From positions 5,315 to 69,314 of the forward strand of contig CAMLLU010000028.1 of assembly GCA_946480925.1 (NCBI GenBank): 64,000 bases of DNA, read 5' to 3'. The notes below the pieces were generated by a model that did not search any database, was not told the DNA's origin, and saw only the letters and a program-made list of their open reading frames with translations. Every line of letters starts with the position of its first letter. The first letter of the stretch is position 1. Made by a program: the position numbers and the translations under genes. This document shows positions 57,682 through 64,000 of the stretch, one piece after another. Source of the stretch: an uncultured Rivibacter sp. Its GTDB lineage: Bacteria > Pseudomonadota > Gammaproteobacteria > Burkholderiales > Burkholderiaceae.

Positions 57682-58293
57682 CTATTTGACGTTGCCGGAG
57701 ATGCCCGGCGCGGAGGCCTCGCACGCATAGCGCAGCATCACGATGTCGGACCCCGCGAGGCGGCGCTCCTCGATGAGTGCCAGCGGTGCCGGCAGGCCGG
57801 CCTCGAAGGTGCGCACGCCTTCACCGAGCACCACGTTGCCGACTAGCAGCCGCACCTCGTCGACCAGGCCATGCACCAGCAGGTCGTTCATCAGTACGTG
57901 GCTGCCGAAGGCCAGCAGGTCTCGGCCGGTGCCGGCCTTCAGTGCGCCGATGCGCGCATGGGCCTGTGCACGGCGCACCACCTGGGCATCGCTCCACGGA
58001 GCGTCTGCCGGCAGCGACAGCGTGTCGCTGACCACGAGCTTGCCCATTCGCTCGGTCAGCGCCGCGATTTCGGCCAGCACCGGGCCGGCCGACGGGTCCT
58101 TGCGCACCTGGGGCCAGAAGGCCTGGAACATGCCGAAGGTGATGCGGCCGAAAAGCAGCGTGCCGGCCGGGCGCAGCAGCTCGACGTTGTGGTCGTCGAA
58201 CACCGGCCCCATGGGCAAGCGGCTGAGGTCGCCGCCGGGGCCGGCACAAAAGCCGTCGAGCGAAACGAGGTTGCTGAAGATGAGCTTGGCCAT
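57682..58293 (-). CDS. RibD C-terminal/dihydrofolate-reductase-like protein
   Basis: 203 aa from ATG 58293 (MAKLIFSNLVSLDGFCAGPGGD), with a purine-rich site upstream. Family marks: LLFGRITFGMFQAFWP and LLAFGSHVLMNDLLVHGLVDE. It is only distantly similar to the other DHFR-like protein in this window, so not a recent duplicate. Next to an ECF sigma factor transcribed the same way; such pairs are common in this accessory gene class. Confidence 0.88.
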   Translation of the reverse strand: MAKLIFSNLVSLDGFCAGPGGDLSRLPMGPVFDDHNVELLRPAGTLLFGRITFGMFQAFWPQVRKDPSAGPVLAEIAALTERMGKLVVSDTLSLPADAPWSDAQVVRRAQAHARIGALKAGTGRDLLAFGSHVLMNDLLVHGLVDEVRLLVGNVVLGEGVRTFEAGLPAPLALIEERRLAGSDIVMLRYACEASAPGISGNVK

Positions 58294-58409
58294 CGGAGGT
58301 CGCCTTTCTGCCGGGGGTTCATGAGGTGACACGGCCCGGCGCATCCGGGGCGCGTCACCTCTTCAGAGACAGGCGGCTGCGCAAACTCATCGGTGGGCGC
58401 CGATGCGCA

Positions 58410-59444
58410 TCAAGAAATCTCTTCGGCCAGGCCAAACCGCCGGTGCACGGCCGGATCCAGAAAGCTGTGCAGGCCGGCAATGCGCCCCCCACGCAGACTC
58501 AGCAGGGTGATCCCGGCAAGCCGGAACCGGGCTTCCCCATCGGCCTGCATGTAGCAGGCAAAGCCCACCTGCCCGTTGGCCCGCAGCGGCAACAGGCGCC
58601 ACGGTGTGGCGAAGACCCGTTCGACGATGAACTTCTCGACGAAGGCCCTGCCGTCGAACCACGACGGCAGCGGCGGCATCGTGAAGCGCGCGTCTTCGGT
58701 GAGCAGGCGTACGAGCCCTTCGATGTCGCGTCTCCCCCAGGCGGTGACGAAGCTGCCCAGGAGCTTGCGCAGGCCTTCCTCGCCGAGCGACTGCAGCTCG
58801 GCGGCTTGCGACACGGCGGGCATCTTGTCCTTCACCGTCTTTTGCGCGCGCTGCAGGGCGCTGTTCACCGACGCGACCGAGGTGTCGAGCACATCGGCCG
58901 CTTCGGCGGCGGAGTATTCGAGCACCTCGCGCAGCAGCAGCACGGCGCGCTGCGTGCCGGGCAGGTGCTGCAGCGCGGCCACGAAGGCCAGCGCAACGCT
59001 TTCGCGCTGCTGGAGCACGGCCGCCGGGTCGGCCTCGTGCGGGCCGAGCGCCGGCAGTTCATCGTCGGAAAGCGGTTCGAGCCACACCGGTCCGAGGACC
59101 ATCTCGCCCAGGTCGGCGGTGGCATGGAACGGCGGGCCGTGGTCGGGCGACTCCATGCGGCGCGGCCGCTGAGAAATCAGGCGCAGGCAGACATGGGTGC
59201 TGATCTGGTAGAGCCAGGTGCCGAGCGCGCTGCGCCCTTCGAACGAGGGCAGCCCGCGCCATGCGGCGAGCAGCGTTTCCTGCAGCGCATCGTCGGCATC
59301 GTGCGGAGACCCGAGCATGCGGTAGCAGTGGTTGTGCAGCAGGCGGCGGTACGGCGCGACCAGGCGGTCGAAGGCGAGCGAATCACCAGCGCGGGCTTGA
59401 GCCAGACAGGTGGGGTCAGGAGGGGCGGGTTTCCTGGTGGGCAC
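58410..59444 (-). CDS. ECF RNA polymerase sigma factor with C-terminal SnoaL-like domain
   Basis: 344 aa starting at GTG 59444. Region 2 (FDRLVAPYRRLLHNHCYRMLGSPHDADDALQETLLAAWRGL) and region 4 (LPGTQRAVLLLREVLEYSAAEAADVLDTSVASVNSALQRA) are standard. Beyond about residue 215 a SnoaL/NTF2-like domain (LGSFVTAWGRRDIEGLVRLLTEDARFTMPPLP) replaces a membrane anti-sigma partner, as in ECF groups regulated by their own C-terminal domain. No anti-sigma gene is seen nearby. Confidence 0.9.
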   Translation of the reverse strand: MPTRKPAPPDPTCLAQARAGDSLAFDRLVAPYRRLLHNHCYRMLGSPHDADDALQETLLAAWRGLPSFEGRSALGTWLYQISTHVCLRLISQRPRRMESPDHGPPFHATADLGEMVLGPVWLEPLSDDELPALGPHEADPAAVLQQRESVALAFVAALQHLPGTQRAVLLLREVLEYSAAEAADVLDTSVASVNSALQRAQKTVKDKMPAVSQAAELQSLGEEGLRKLLGSFVTAWGRRDIEGLVRLLTEDARFTMPPLPSWFDGRAFVEKFIVERVFATPWRLLPLRANGQVGFACYMQADGEARFRLAGITLLSLRGGRIAGLHSFLDPAVHRRFGLAEEIS

Positions 59445-59524
59445 GGCCGGCAGATTCTGGCCGTTTCGTGGGTTGGCGCAATGCGCCGGCGAATTCGCGC
59501 TCGCGTGAACACCGGCTCACCGGC

Positions 59525-59746
59525 TCACCGGCTCGGACACCCCGCCGGCTGGCACGGACAGCCGCAACCCCTTGGCTGATGGCAATGACACTCGCCGGTC
59601 TTGCGATTGAAGTGGCAGCCACACGCGTTCAGGCCACCCCCGTGCTCGACAGGGCCCCAGCTTCGGCAGGGCCGCATGGGGTCCGCTGAAGCGCTGAGCG
59701 CGACGGCTGCAGCGAGTGCGGCGAAGAGCGGGTGAAACAGGCGCAT
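59525..59746 (-). CDS. Small secreted Cys/His-rich protein
   Basis: 73 aa from ATG 59746. Signal peptide MRLFHPLFAALAAAVALSASA, then a mature part of about 50 residues rich in Cys and His (CGCHFNRKTGECHCH and GCGCPC). The pattern suggests disulfides or metal binding. Longer starts exist at 59761 and 59785. Function unknown. Confidence 0.65.
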   Translation of the reverse strand: MRLFHPLFAALAAAVALSASADPMRPCRSWGPVEHGGGLNACGCHFNRKTGECHCHQPRGCGCPCQPAGCPSR

Positions 59747-60003
59747 GGCGTGTGCAAGCATGCGCCACTCGCTGGCCAATCGCACAAGCTGCGGCGGGGG
59801 AGGGGTGGCAATCCGTCACGCTGATGAGCTGCTTTGAGGGGGATCCGGTGGATGCCGTGAGTGCTTGCGGCTGGTGACTGCCGCTTGTGCGGCTTGTGTG
59901 CCGGCAGCCGGCCATCCGTCGGCGCTCGCGAAAGGCGGCTTTGGCTTCAGATTGCCTGGTCTGCCTGTGCTGCAATGGCCTCAGGAAACACCACCAATCA
60001 GCC

Positions 60004-60513
60004 ATGCGACTGCCCCGCCGCTTCGACGACGCCCTGATGCACCCGCCCGACGCCTGCGAGGCCATCGACGCTGCATTGCTCGCCTCGCTGCGAGCCTGGT
60101 GCGACGGCGGTGCGTTCCCTGTGCTGACGGAGCCGCTGCGAGTGGCCAGTGTGGCGCCGCACCCCGGTCTGGACGCCGCTGCCTGCGTGCTGGATGGCAG
60201 CCATGAACTGGCGCGGATGAGCCGCTGGCGCGGCCTGTGGTGGCGGTTGCAGATTCTGTGGCGGGAGCTTGTCGCGGGGCGCGGCGCGCAGCCCGGCGAT
60301 CCCTGGGATTGCGGTTGGTGGCGAGACGGGCCGCTCGGCCCTGCTGCAGGGTTCCAACCGCGCCGGGCCACGCTGCTGATGCTGCGGGAGCCGGACGCTG
60401 CCATCGCTGCCGCCCTGCTGGCGACGCTGCGCGCACGCAGCCCGTCCTATGACAGGCCGCTGCGCGTGTTGGTGGTGTCGGCAGCGGCTTTGGACGGGAT
60501 CGCGCGGCTCTAG
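60004..60513 (+). CDS. Hypothetical protein
   Basis: 169 aa, Trp/Arg/Ala-rich, from ATG 60004 (MRLPRRFDDALMHPPDACEAIDAALLASL). No family or motif recognised; no signal peptide. It converges on the hydrolase gene, sharing the four bases CTAG that give both stop codons. Confidence 0.6.
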   Translation: MRLPRRFDDALMHPPDACEAIDAALLASLRAWCDGGAFPVLTEPLRVASVAPHPGLDAAACVLDGSHELARMSRWRGLWWRLQILWRELVAGRGAQPGDPWDCGWWRDGPLGPAAGFQPRRATLLMLREPDAAIAAALLATLRARSPSYDRPLRVLVVSAAALDGIARL

Positions 60514-61745
60514 CTTCGGACCATCTCGATCAGTCGGCCGAGCACCTTGCCCGAGTGGAGGCCGTCGTGCTCGAACTCGTTCGTGATCCAAGGGCGCAGG
60601 CCGCGGATCTGGCGGGCCGTCTGTTCGGAGAACGCCCGCGGGACGTACATGTCGTTGACGTAGATGGCCGCGGCGCAGGGCACCTCGTTGACGGCCAGCA
60701 CCCGCGGGTCATAGAGCGGGGCCCAGTGCCGGTGCGCCAGTAGTTCTGCGGCTTCGCGAAACGGTGCCAGGCCTGCGAACTCTTCGAACATCCACGGAAA
60801 GACGTGCTCGCCGGTGAGCAGCGTCGGGTCGTCGGCCAGGTCGGCCGGCATCACGCGCTGCGCCGACCAGGCGCTGACCTGGCCGTTGGCATAGCAGGAC
60901 TCGTGGATCACCGCGTACAGAGGGTTGCGCACGAACGGTGAAGCTCTCTCCACGTCGTGCAGGAACGCGGGGCTTGCGGACGGGAGTTCCAGCAAGTGGT
61001 GCAACTTCTCCGAGCCCGTGCCGGTGCCCAGCATCAACCCGAGTTGGCGCAGGCGGTGCGGCGTCAGCCGGTCGCCACCGGGTAGCCGCACGTCCTCAGC
61101 CGCCAGGCGGGCCATCAGGCTGCGCACGCGATCGCGGTCCTGCGGATAGCGCTCATAGTGTTGGCCGGCCTTTTCCAGTGTGGTGCGGTAGGTCTCCCGG
61201 TACACCTCGTCGATTCCGCGATCCAGCGGGGGCAGGCCACCCGTGATGAAGGCTTCGCGCAACGAGCCCGGAAAGGTGGACAGGTAGGTCACCGCACAGA
61301 AGCCGCCGAAGCTCTGGCCCAGCACCGACCAGCGGTCGACCCCCAGGGCCTCGCGGAAGCACTCTGCGTCGCGCACGATGGCGTCGGCGCGGTACAGCGC
61401 CAGGCGGTCGGCCAGCCCCTGCGGCGCTGCCGCGCTGGCATCGGCCGGGCTCACCGGCGTCGAGCGCCCCATGCCGCGCTGGTCGAGCAACAGCACGCGG
61501 TAGTCGGCCAGTGCCCGCCGCAGCCAAGCCGGCGAGTCAGGAGATACCGGTCGCGGGCCTTCGAAGCCAGGCCCGCCCTGCAGGAAGACCAGCCAAGGCT
61601 GGTTGGCGTCCGCCTTCTCGGCCAGGACGACCGCACGCGCGAAGACTTCGATGCGTTCGCCATCAGGCTGCGCGTGGTCGAGCGGCACCTTGAGCGTGTG
61701 CTCGGTCACCCGCAGGCCGGGTTGGCGGTAGGTTGTGGATTGCAT
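60510..61745 (-). CDS. Alpha/beta hydrolase, prolyl-aminopeptidase-like
   Basis: 411 aa. Oxyanion strand LVFLQGGPGFEGPRP, DQRGMGRSTP, nucleophile elbow LGQSFGGFC (Ser) and a cap domain of about 150 residues are typical of the proline iminopeptidase group, which removes N-terminal Pro or similar residues in the cytoplasm. Length is at the long end for that group. ATG 61745 fits. Confidence 0.88.
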   Translation of the reverse strand: MQSTTYRQPGLRVTEHTLKVPLDHAQPDGERIEVFARAVVLAEKADANQPWLVFLQGGPGFEGPRPVSPDSPAWLRRALADYRVLLLDQRGMGRSTPVSPADASAAAPQGLADRLALYRADAIVRDAECFREALGVDRWSVLGQSFGGFCAVTYLSTFPGSLREAFITGGLPPLDRGIDEVYRETYRTTLEKAGQHYERYPQDRDRVRSLMARLAAEDVRLPGGDRLTPHRLRQLGLMLGTGTGSEKLHHLLELPSASPAFLHDVERASPFVRNPLYAVIHESCYANGQVSAWSAQRVMPADLADDPTLLTGEHVFPWMFEEFAGLAPFREAAELLAHRHWAPLYDPRVLAVNEVPCAAAIYVNDMYVPRAFSEQTARQIRGLRPWITNEFEHDGLHSGKVLGRLIEMVRS

Positions 61746-61853
61746 AGTGGCTCCGGGGGGGCGTCGAGAGGGCAGATGCTATAGGCCTTGCACCAAAGGT
61801 CCATGCCGCTGTGCAGCGAGCCGCGCTGGCTCTTGTGCGGCACACTCCACGCG

Positions 61854-62471
61854 ATGCCCGCCGCCAAGTCCGCCATCCAGCCCGACTCCTCCCCGACCTT
61901 GTTCAAGAGCGCCAAGGCCTTCGAGACCTGGCTGAAGAAGAACCACGCCACCTCCGATGGCCTCTGGCTCAAGATCGCCAAGCGGGGAGCGAACGAACCC
62001 AGCGTCACCTACCCGGAGGCGGTGGAGATCGCGCTCTGCTGGGGCTGGATCGACGGCCAGAAGAAGGGCCTCGACGACCAGCACTTCCTGCAACGCTTCA
62101 CGCCGCGGCGGGCGCGCAGCATCTGGTCGAAGATCAACGTCGACAAGGCCGAGGCGCTCATCGCGGCGGGCCGCATGCAGGCGCCGGGCCACGCGCAGAT
62201 CGAAGCTGCCAAGGCCGACGGGCGTTGGGCGCAGGCCTATGACGGCGCGCGCACGTCCTTGGTGCCCGAGGACCTGTTGGCGGCGCTGGAAGCCGAGCCG
62301 AGGGCCAAGGCCTTCTTTGCAACGATCAACGCGACCAATCGCTATGCAGTGCTGTGGCGCATCCAGACGGCCGTGAAGGCCGAGACCCGCGCCAGGCGCA
62401 TCGCCCAGCTGGTGGAGATGCTCGCGCGCGGCGAGACCATCCACATCTTCAAGCCCAGGGCCAAGGCCTGA
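61854..62471 (+). CDS. YdeI/OmpD-associated family protein
   Basis: 205 aa from ATG 61854. Marks: FETWLKKNHATSDGLWLKIAKRG, PSVTYPEAVEIALCWGWIDGQKKGLDDQHFLQRFTPRRARSIWSKIN, the core of this family (bacteriocin-protection/YdeI-like). Biochemical role unknown. It stands alone. Confidence 0.9.
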   Translation: MPAAKSAIQPDSSPTLFKSAKAFETWLKKNHATSDGLWLKIAKRGANEPSVTYPEAVEIALCWGWIDGQKKGLDDQHFLQRFTPRRARSIWSKINVDKAEALIAAGRMQAPGHAQIEAAKADGRWAQAYDGARTSLVPEDLLAALEAEPRAKAFFATINATNRYAVLWRIQTAVKAETRARRIAQLVEMLARGETIHIFKPRAKA

Positions 62472-62708
62472 CCGCGAGGCGTATGCGTGGTCTCCGTGGC
62501 CACACCTCTTGAAGCTCAGCCACGAGGCTTCGCCCGAGGTCACTGGCGGCCTCAGCACTTCCTTCGGAACCAACTTTCAGGTCGAGACAAGACCAACGTC
62601 GAACATTGGGCTCGAGAGCCTGACTGCATGACTGCACGCCGGCGGCCAAGCTGCTGTCGGTTGGCAGTGACGGCTTCGGAGCCGTTCGCCAGCACTACCA
62701 TTGAATCC

Positions 62709-63104
62709 ATGGGCTCCAGCATCGTCTTCCACGGCTACCACCACGACGGTACGACCGGCCTCATCGACCACGTCCTGGAGTTGTGCGTGGAGGAGTTCGG
62801 TCGCGACGATGCGAGCCTGTCGAAGCCAGGGCTACGAGAATTCTTTGAGCGCTGCCACAACGGGTTTGGCAGCGGAAGCTACGTGTTCCTTCGCGTCGAA
62901 CTCATTCAGGCGCCGGAAGATGCCGTGTTTCTCGCCGAACTTTTCGGGCGAGTCTTCGCACGATTGCAGCGGCCCGAGAGCGAACTTTCGGAGACCGGGC
63001 TCGACATGGTGGCCACGAACCTCATGCCACTGGTAGATCGGCTGCGCCAGTACGCCAATGGAGAGCTTCCACACGCCAGCGCCCCTGAGGGCGCAGCAGG
63101 GTGA
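62709..63104 (+). CDS. Hypothetical protein
   Basis: 131 aa from ATG 62709 (MGSSIVFHGYHHDGTTGLIDHVLEL). Soluble, acidic, no signal peptide, probably alpha/beta; no family recognised. An open frame continues upstream to 62487 but loses protein-like composition. Close to an integron cassette on the right, it may itself be a former cassette gene, though no attC flanks it. Confidence 0.55.
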   Translation: MGSSIVFHGYHHDGTTGLIDHVLELCVEEFGRDDASLSKPGLREFFERCHNGFGSGSYVFLRVELIQAPEDAVFLAELFGRVFARLQRPESELSETGLDMVATNLMPLVDRLRQYANGELPHASAPEGAAG

Positions 63105-63465
63105 CTCGTTGCGGCCATGAGTGGCGCTCGATTCCAGCGAGCGAACTACAGCAGTGCAGCGCAAGGAGTCAGTCACGCTGACGAGTCCAAGATCGGGTAT
63201 CTGCTCCGTACTTGCCGTTCGAAAGCCATGCGTGCGCGATGGCTTCACCTCCGCCATGGCGACTTTCAGCAGCGCGGAGGCCTACCGGAATCCGCGGTCA
63301 CTCGCCAATCACCGGCTTCCGCAGCGCACCTGCGTGGATGCTTCAACACCGCTGCTTCCAGCTGGGTCACGCATTACGGCGCAGAGGCAGGGGCAGCAGC
63401 CACCAAGTAAGCATTGGCGATACCGCGAAAGCGGCAGCAAAACAGGAGAACGCCCAAAGCGAAGG
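63105..63465. other. Non-coding stretch left of the integron cassette
   Basis: About 360 bp with only low-quality short ORFs rich in Arg/Ser/Pro. No RNA gene or promoter seen. Confidence 0.5.
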
Positions 63466-63472
63466 GTTAGGC
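63466..63472 (-). repeat. Lone integron core site (eroded attC)
   Basis: GCCTAAC on the minus strand begins 10 bp after the cassette gene stop, where the next attC should start. It is followed by CCTTCGC, as in the intact attC, but no matching GTTRRRY end was found within 150 bp. Confidence 0.45.
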
Positions 63473-63482
63473 GTCGTGGTGC

Positions 63483-63827
63483 TCACGAAGCACGGACTCC
63501 TCGTACTTTGCTTCGTTCTTCCTTGAGCAGCGGCAGCACGAGATGGAAGTTCTGAATGAGGTCTTGCTCTGACATGACGGGCAGAGGAAAGTGCACTTGA
63601 AAGACACCCCATCGGCCCTCCGACGGCCCAGCGAGCTTTGAGATTGCTGGCCCACTGCTCTCCCACGCGAGGCCTGCCTGCCAGCCATCTGGATCCGCGA
63701 CAAACAGATCACCATTCATCTTGGGCCACGGCCCGGGCCATGGGATTCCGATGTACCCCAGTACCCAACCGTCTCGTTCAGAGGCAGCGATCGCATTTGC
63801 TGCGTTGTATGTGCTTTTTGCTGGCAT
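63483..63827 (-). CDS. Integron cassette protein of unknown function
   Basis: 114 aa from ATG 63827, twelve bases inside the attC junction GTTAGGC. Sequence marks: RDGWVLGYIGIPWPGPWPK and FQVHFPLPVMSEQDLIQNFHLVLPLL; no family recognised, cytoplasmic. The promoterless gene, tight fit between recombination sites and single orientation are typical of mobile cassettes. Confidence 0.72.
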   Translation of the reverse strand: MPAKSTYNAANAIAASERDGWVLGYIGIPWPGPWPKMNGDLFVADPDGWQAGLAWESSGPAISKLAGPSEGRWGVFQVHFPLPVMSEQDLIQNFHLVLPLLKEERSKVRGVRAS

Positions 63828-63838
63828 GCGAGTGCGAC

Positions 63839-63964
63839 GCCTAACGTTTGAGCTGAGGGGCTGACGCCGGCAAGGCGCTTGGCCCGCGAGGCGGATGATG
63901 AACCACACCGCCTCGCGGGCCAAGCGCCTTGCCGGTGGCAGTCCACTCGAGCGAAGGGTTAGCG
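63839..63964 (-). repeat. Integron attC (59-base element) recombination site
   Basis: On the minus strand it runs from CGCTAACCCTTCGCTCGAGTG to CTCAAACGTTAGGC. Between the end boxes is a stem with perfect 28-nt arms (63867-63894 with 63908-63935) and a 13-nt loop; the outer spacers pair only partly, as attC sites require. GTTAGGC fits GTTRRRY; CGCTAAC deviates from RYYYAAC. Confidence 0.8.
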
Positions 63965-64000
63965 AAGTAATCGGCCCGCTGCCGCAAATCGCGCCGAAGA
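63959..64000 (-). CDS. Possible C-terminus of the preceding cassette gene (partial)
   Basis: On the minus strand the reading frame from the window edge (SSARFAAAGRLLR) ends in TAA inside the attC end box, the usual place for a cassette gene to stop. Only 13 codons are visible. Confidence 0.25.
   Translation of the reverse strand, partial: SSARFAAAGRLLR

Noticed and set aside
63121..63555. 144-codon plus-strand ORF across the cassette boundary
   Set aside because: Ser/Arg/Pro-rich, crosses the core site and overlaps the better-supported minus cassette gene.

Overview
The window looks like chromosomal DNA of a high-GC betaproteobacterium of the order Burkholderiales (Rubrivivax, Leptothrix or Methylibium-like relatives are a fair guess). 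The evidence is a housekeeping set typical of that group: an intracellular PHB depolymerase with a Cys active site, uvrB, a class I amino acid aminotransferase, a complete iscRSUA-hscBA-fdx operon, dnaQ, tRNA-Val and a vanAB/vanR set with its exact operator. Coding density is high, and many long antisense ORFs are only shadows of GC-rich codon use.

Layout. 1-4.5 kb: phaZ (truncated by the window edge), an aspartate/aromatic aminotransferase, uvrB, then a 159-bp palindromic element. 4.7-14.7 kb (minus): a nine-gene operon encoding an AgmX/PglI-type TonB-like protein, two ExbD/TolR proteins, one ExbB/TolQ proton channel, and five exported proteins, three of them TPR-type (one is a lipoprotein of about 1,126 aa). 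15.6-29.4 kb (plus, divergent): a giant exported DUF11-repeat protein (about 2,884 aa) and a 1,707-aa protein with three OmpA-like domains and a C-terminal beta-barrel. Together these resemble the AglRQS/Glt (gliding) envelope machine of myxobacteria joined to a giant surface protein. I read the whole 25 kb as one energised envelope-spanning system whose job is not obvious.

29.4-36.4 kb: low-molecular-weight protein tyrosine phosphatase, the isc operon behind an IscR-type site, dnaQ and tRNA-Val(CAC). 36.4-45.7 kb: a zinc-ribbon protein, a BTAD/AAA/TPR regulator followed by a hydrolase, a methyltransferase and a vanadium-haloperoxidase/PAP2-like protein, then vanAB facing vanR across twin operators.

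45.8-53.0 kb: a three-gene retron cassette (HEAT/ARM-repeat protein, SWIM zinc-finger protein, reverse transcriptase) with a recognisable msr-msd locus: 13-bp a1/a2 repeats enclose a long msd-like hairpin just upstream of the RT. Gene content matches type XIII retrons, and the RT ends in a predicted transmembrane hairpin.

53.1-64 kb: an accessory stretch with two RibD/DHFR-like reductases, a hybrid PAS histidine kinase, an HTH antitoxin with a frameshifted nucleotidyltransferase-type toxin, an ECF sigma factor, a prolyl-aminopeptidase-like hydrolase, small unknown proteins and, at the right edge, an integron gene cassette (reading minus) with a complete attC site.
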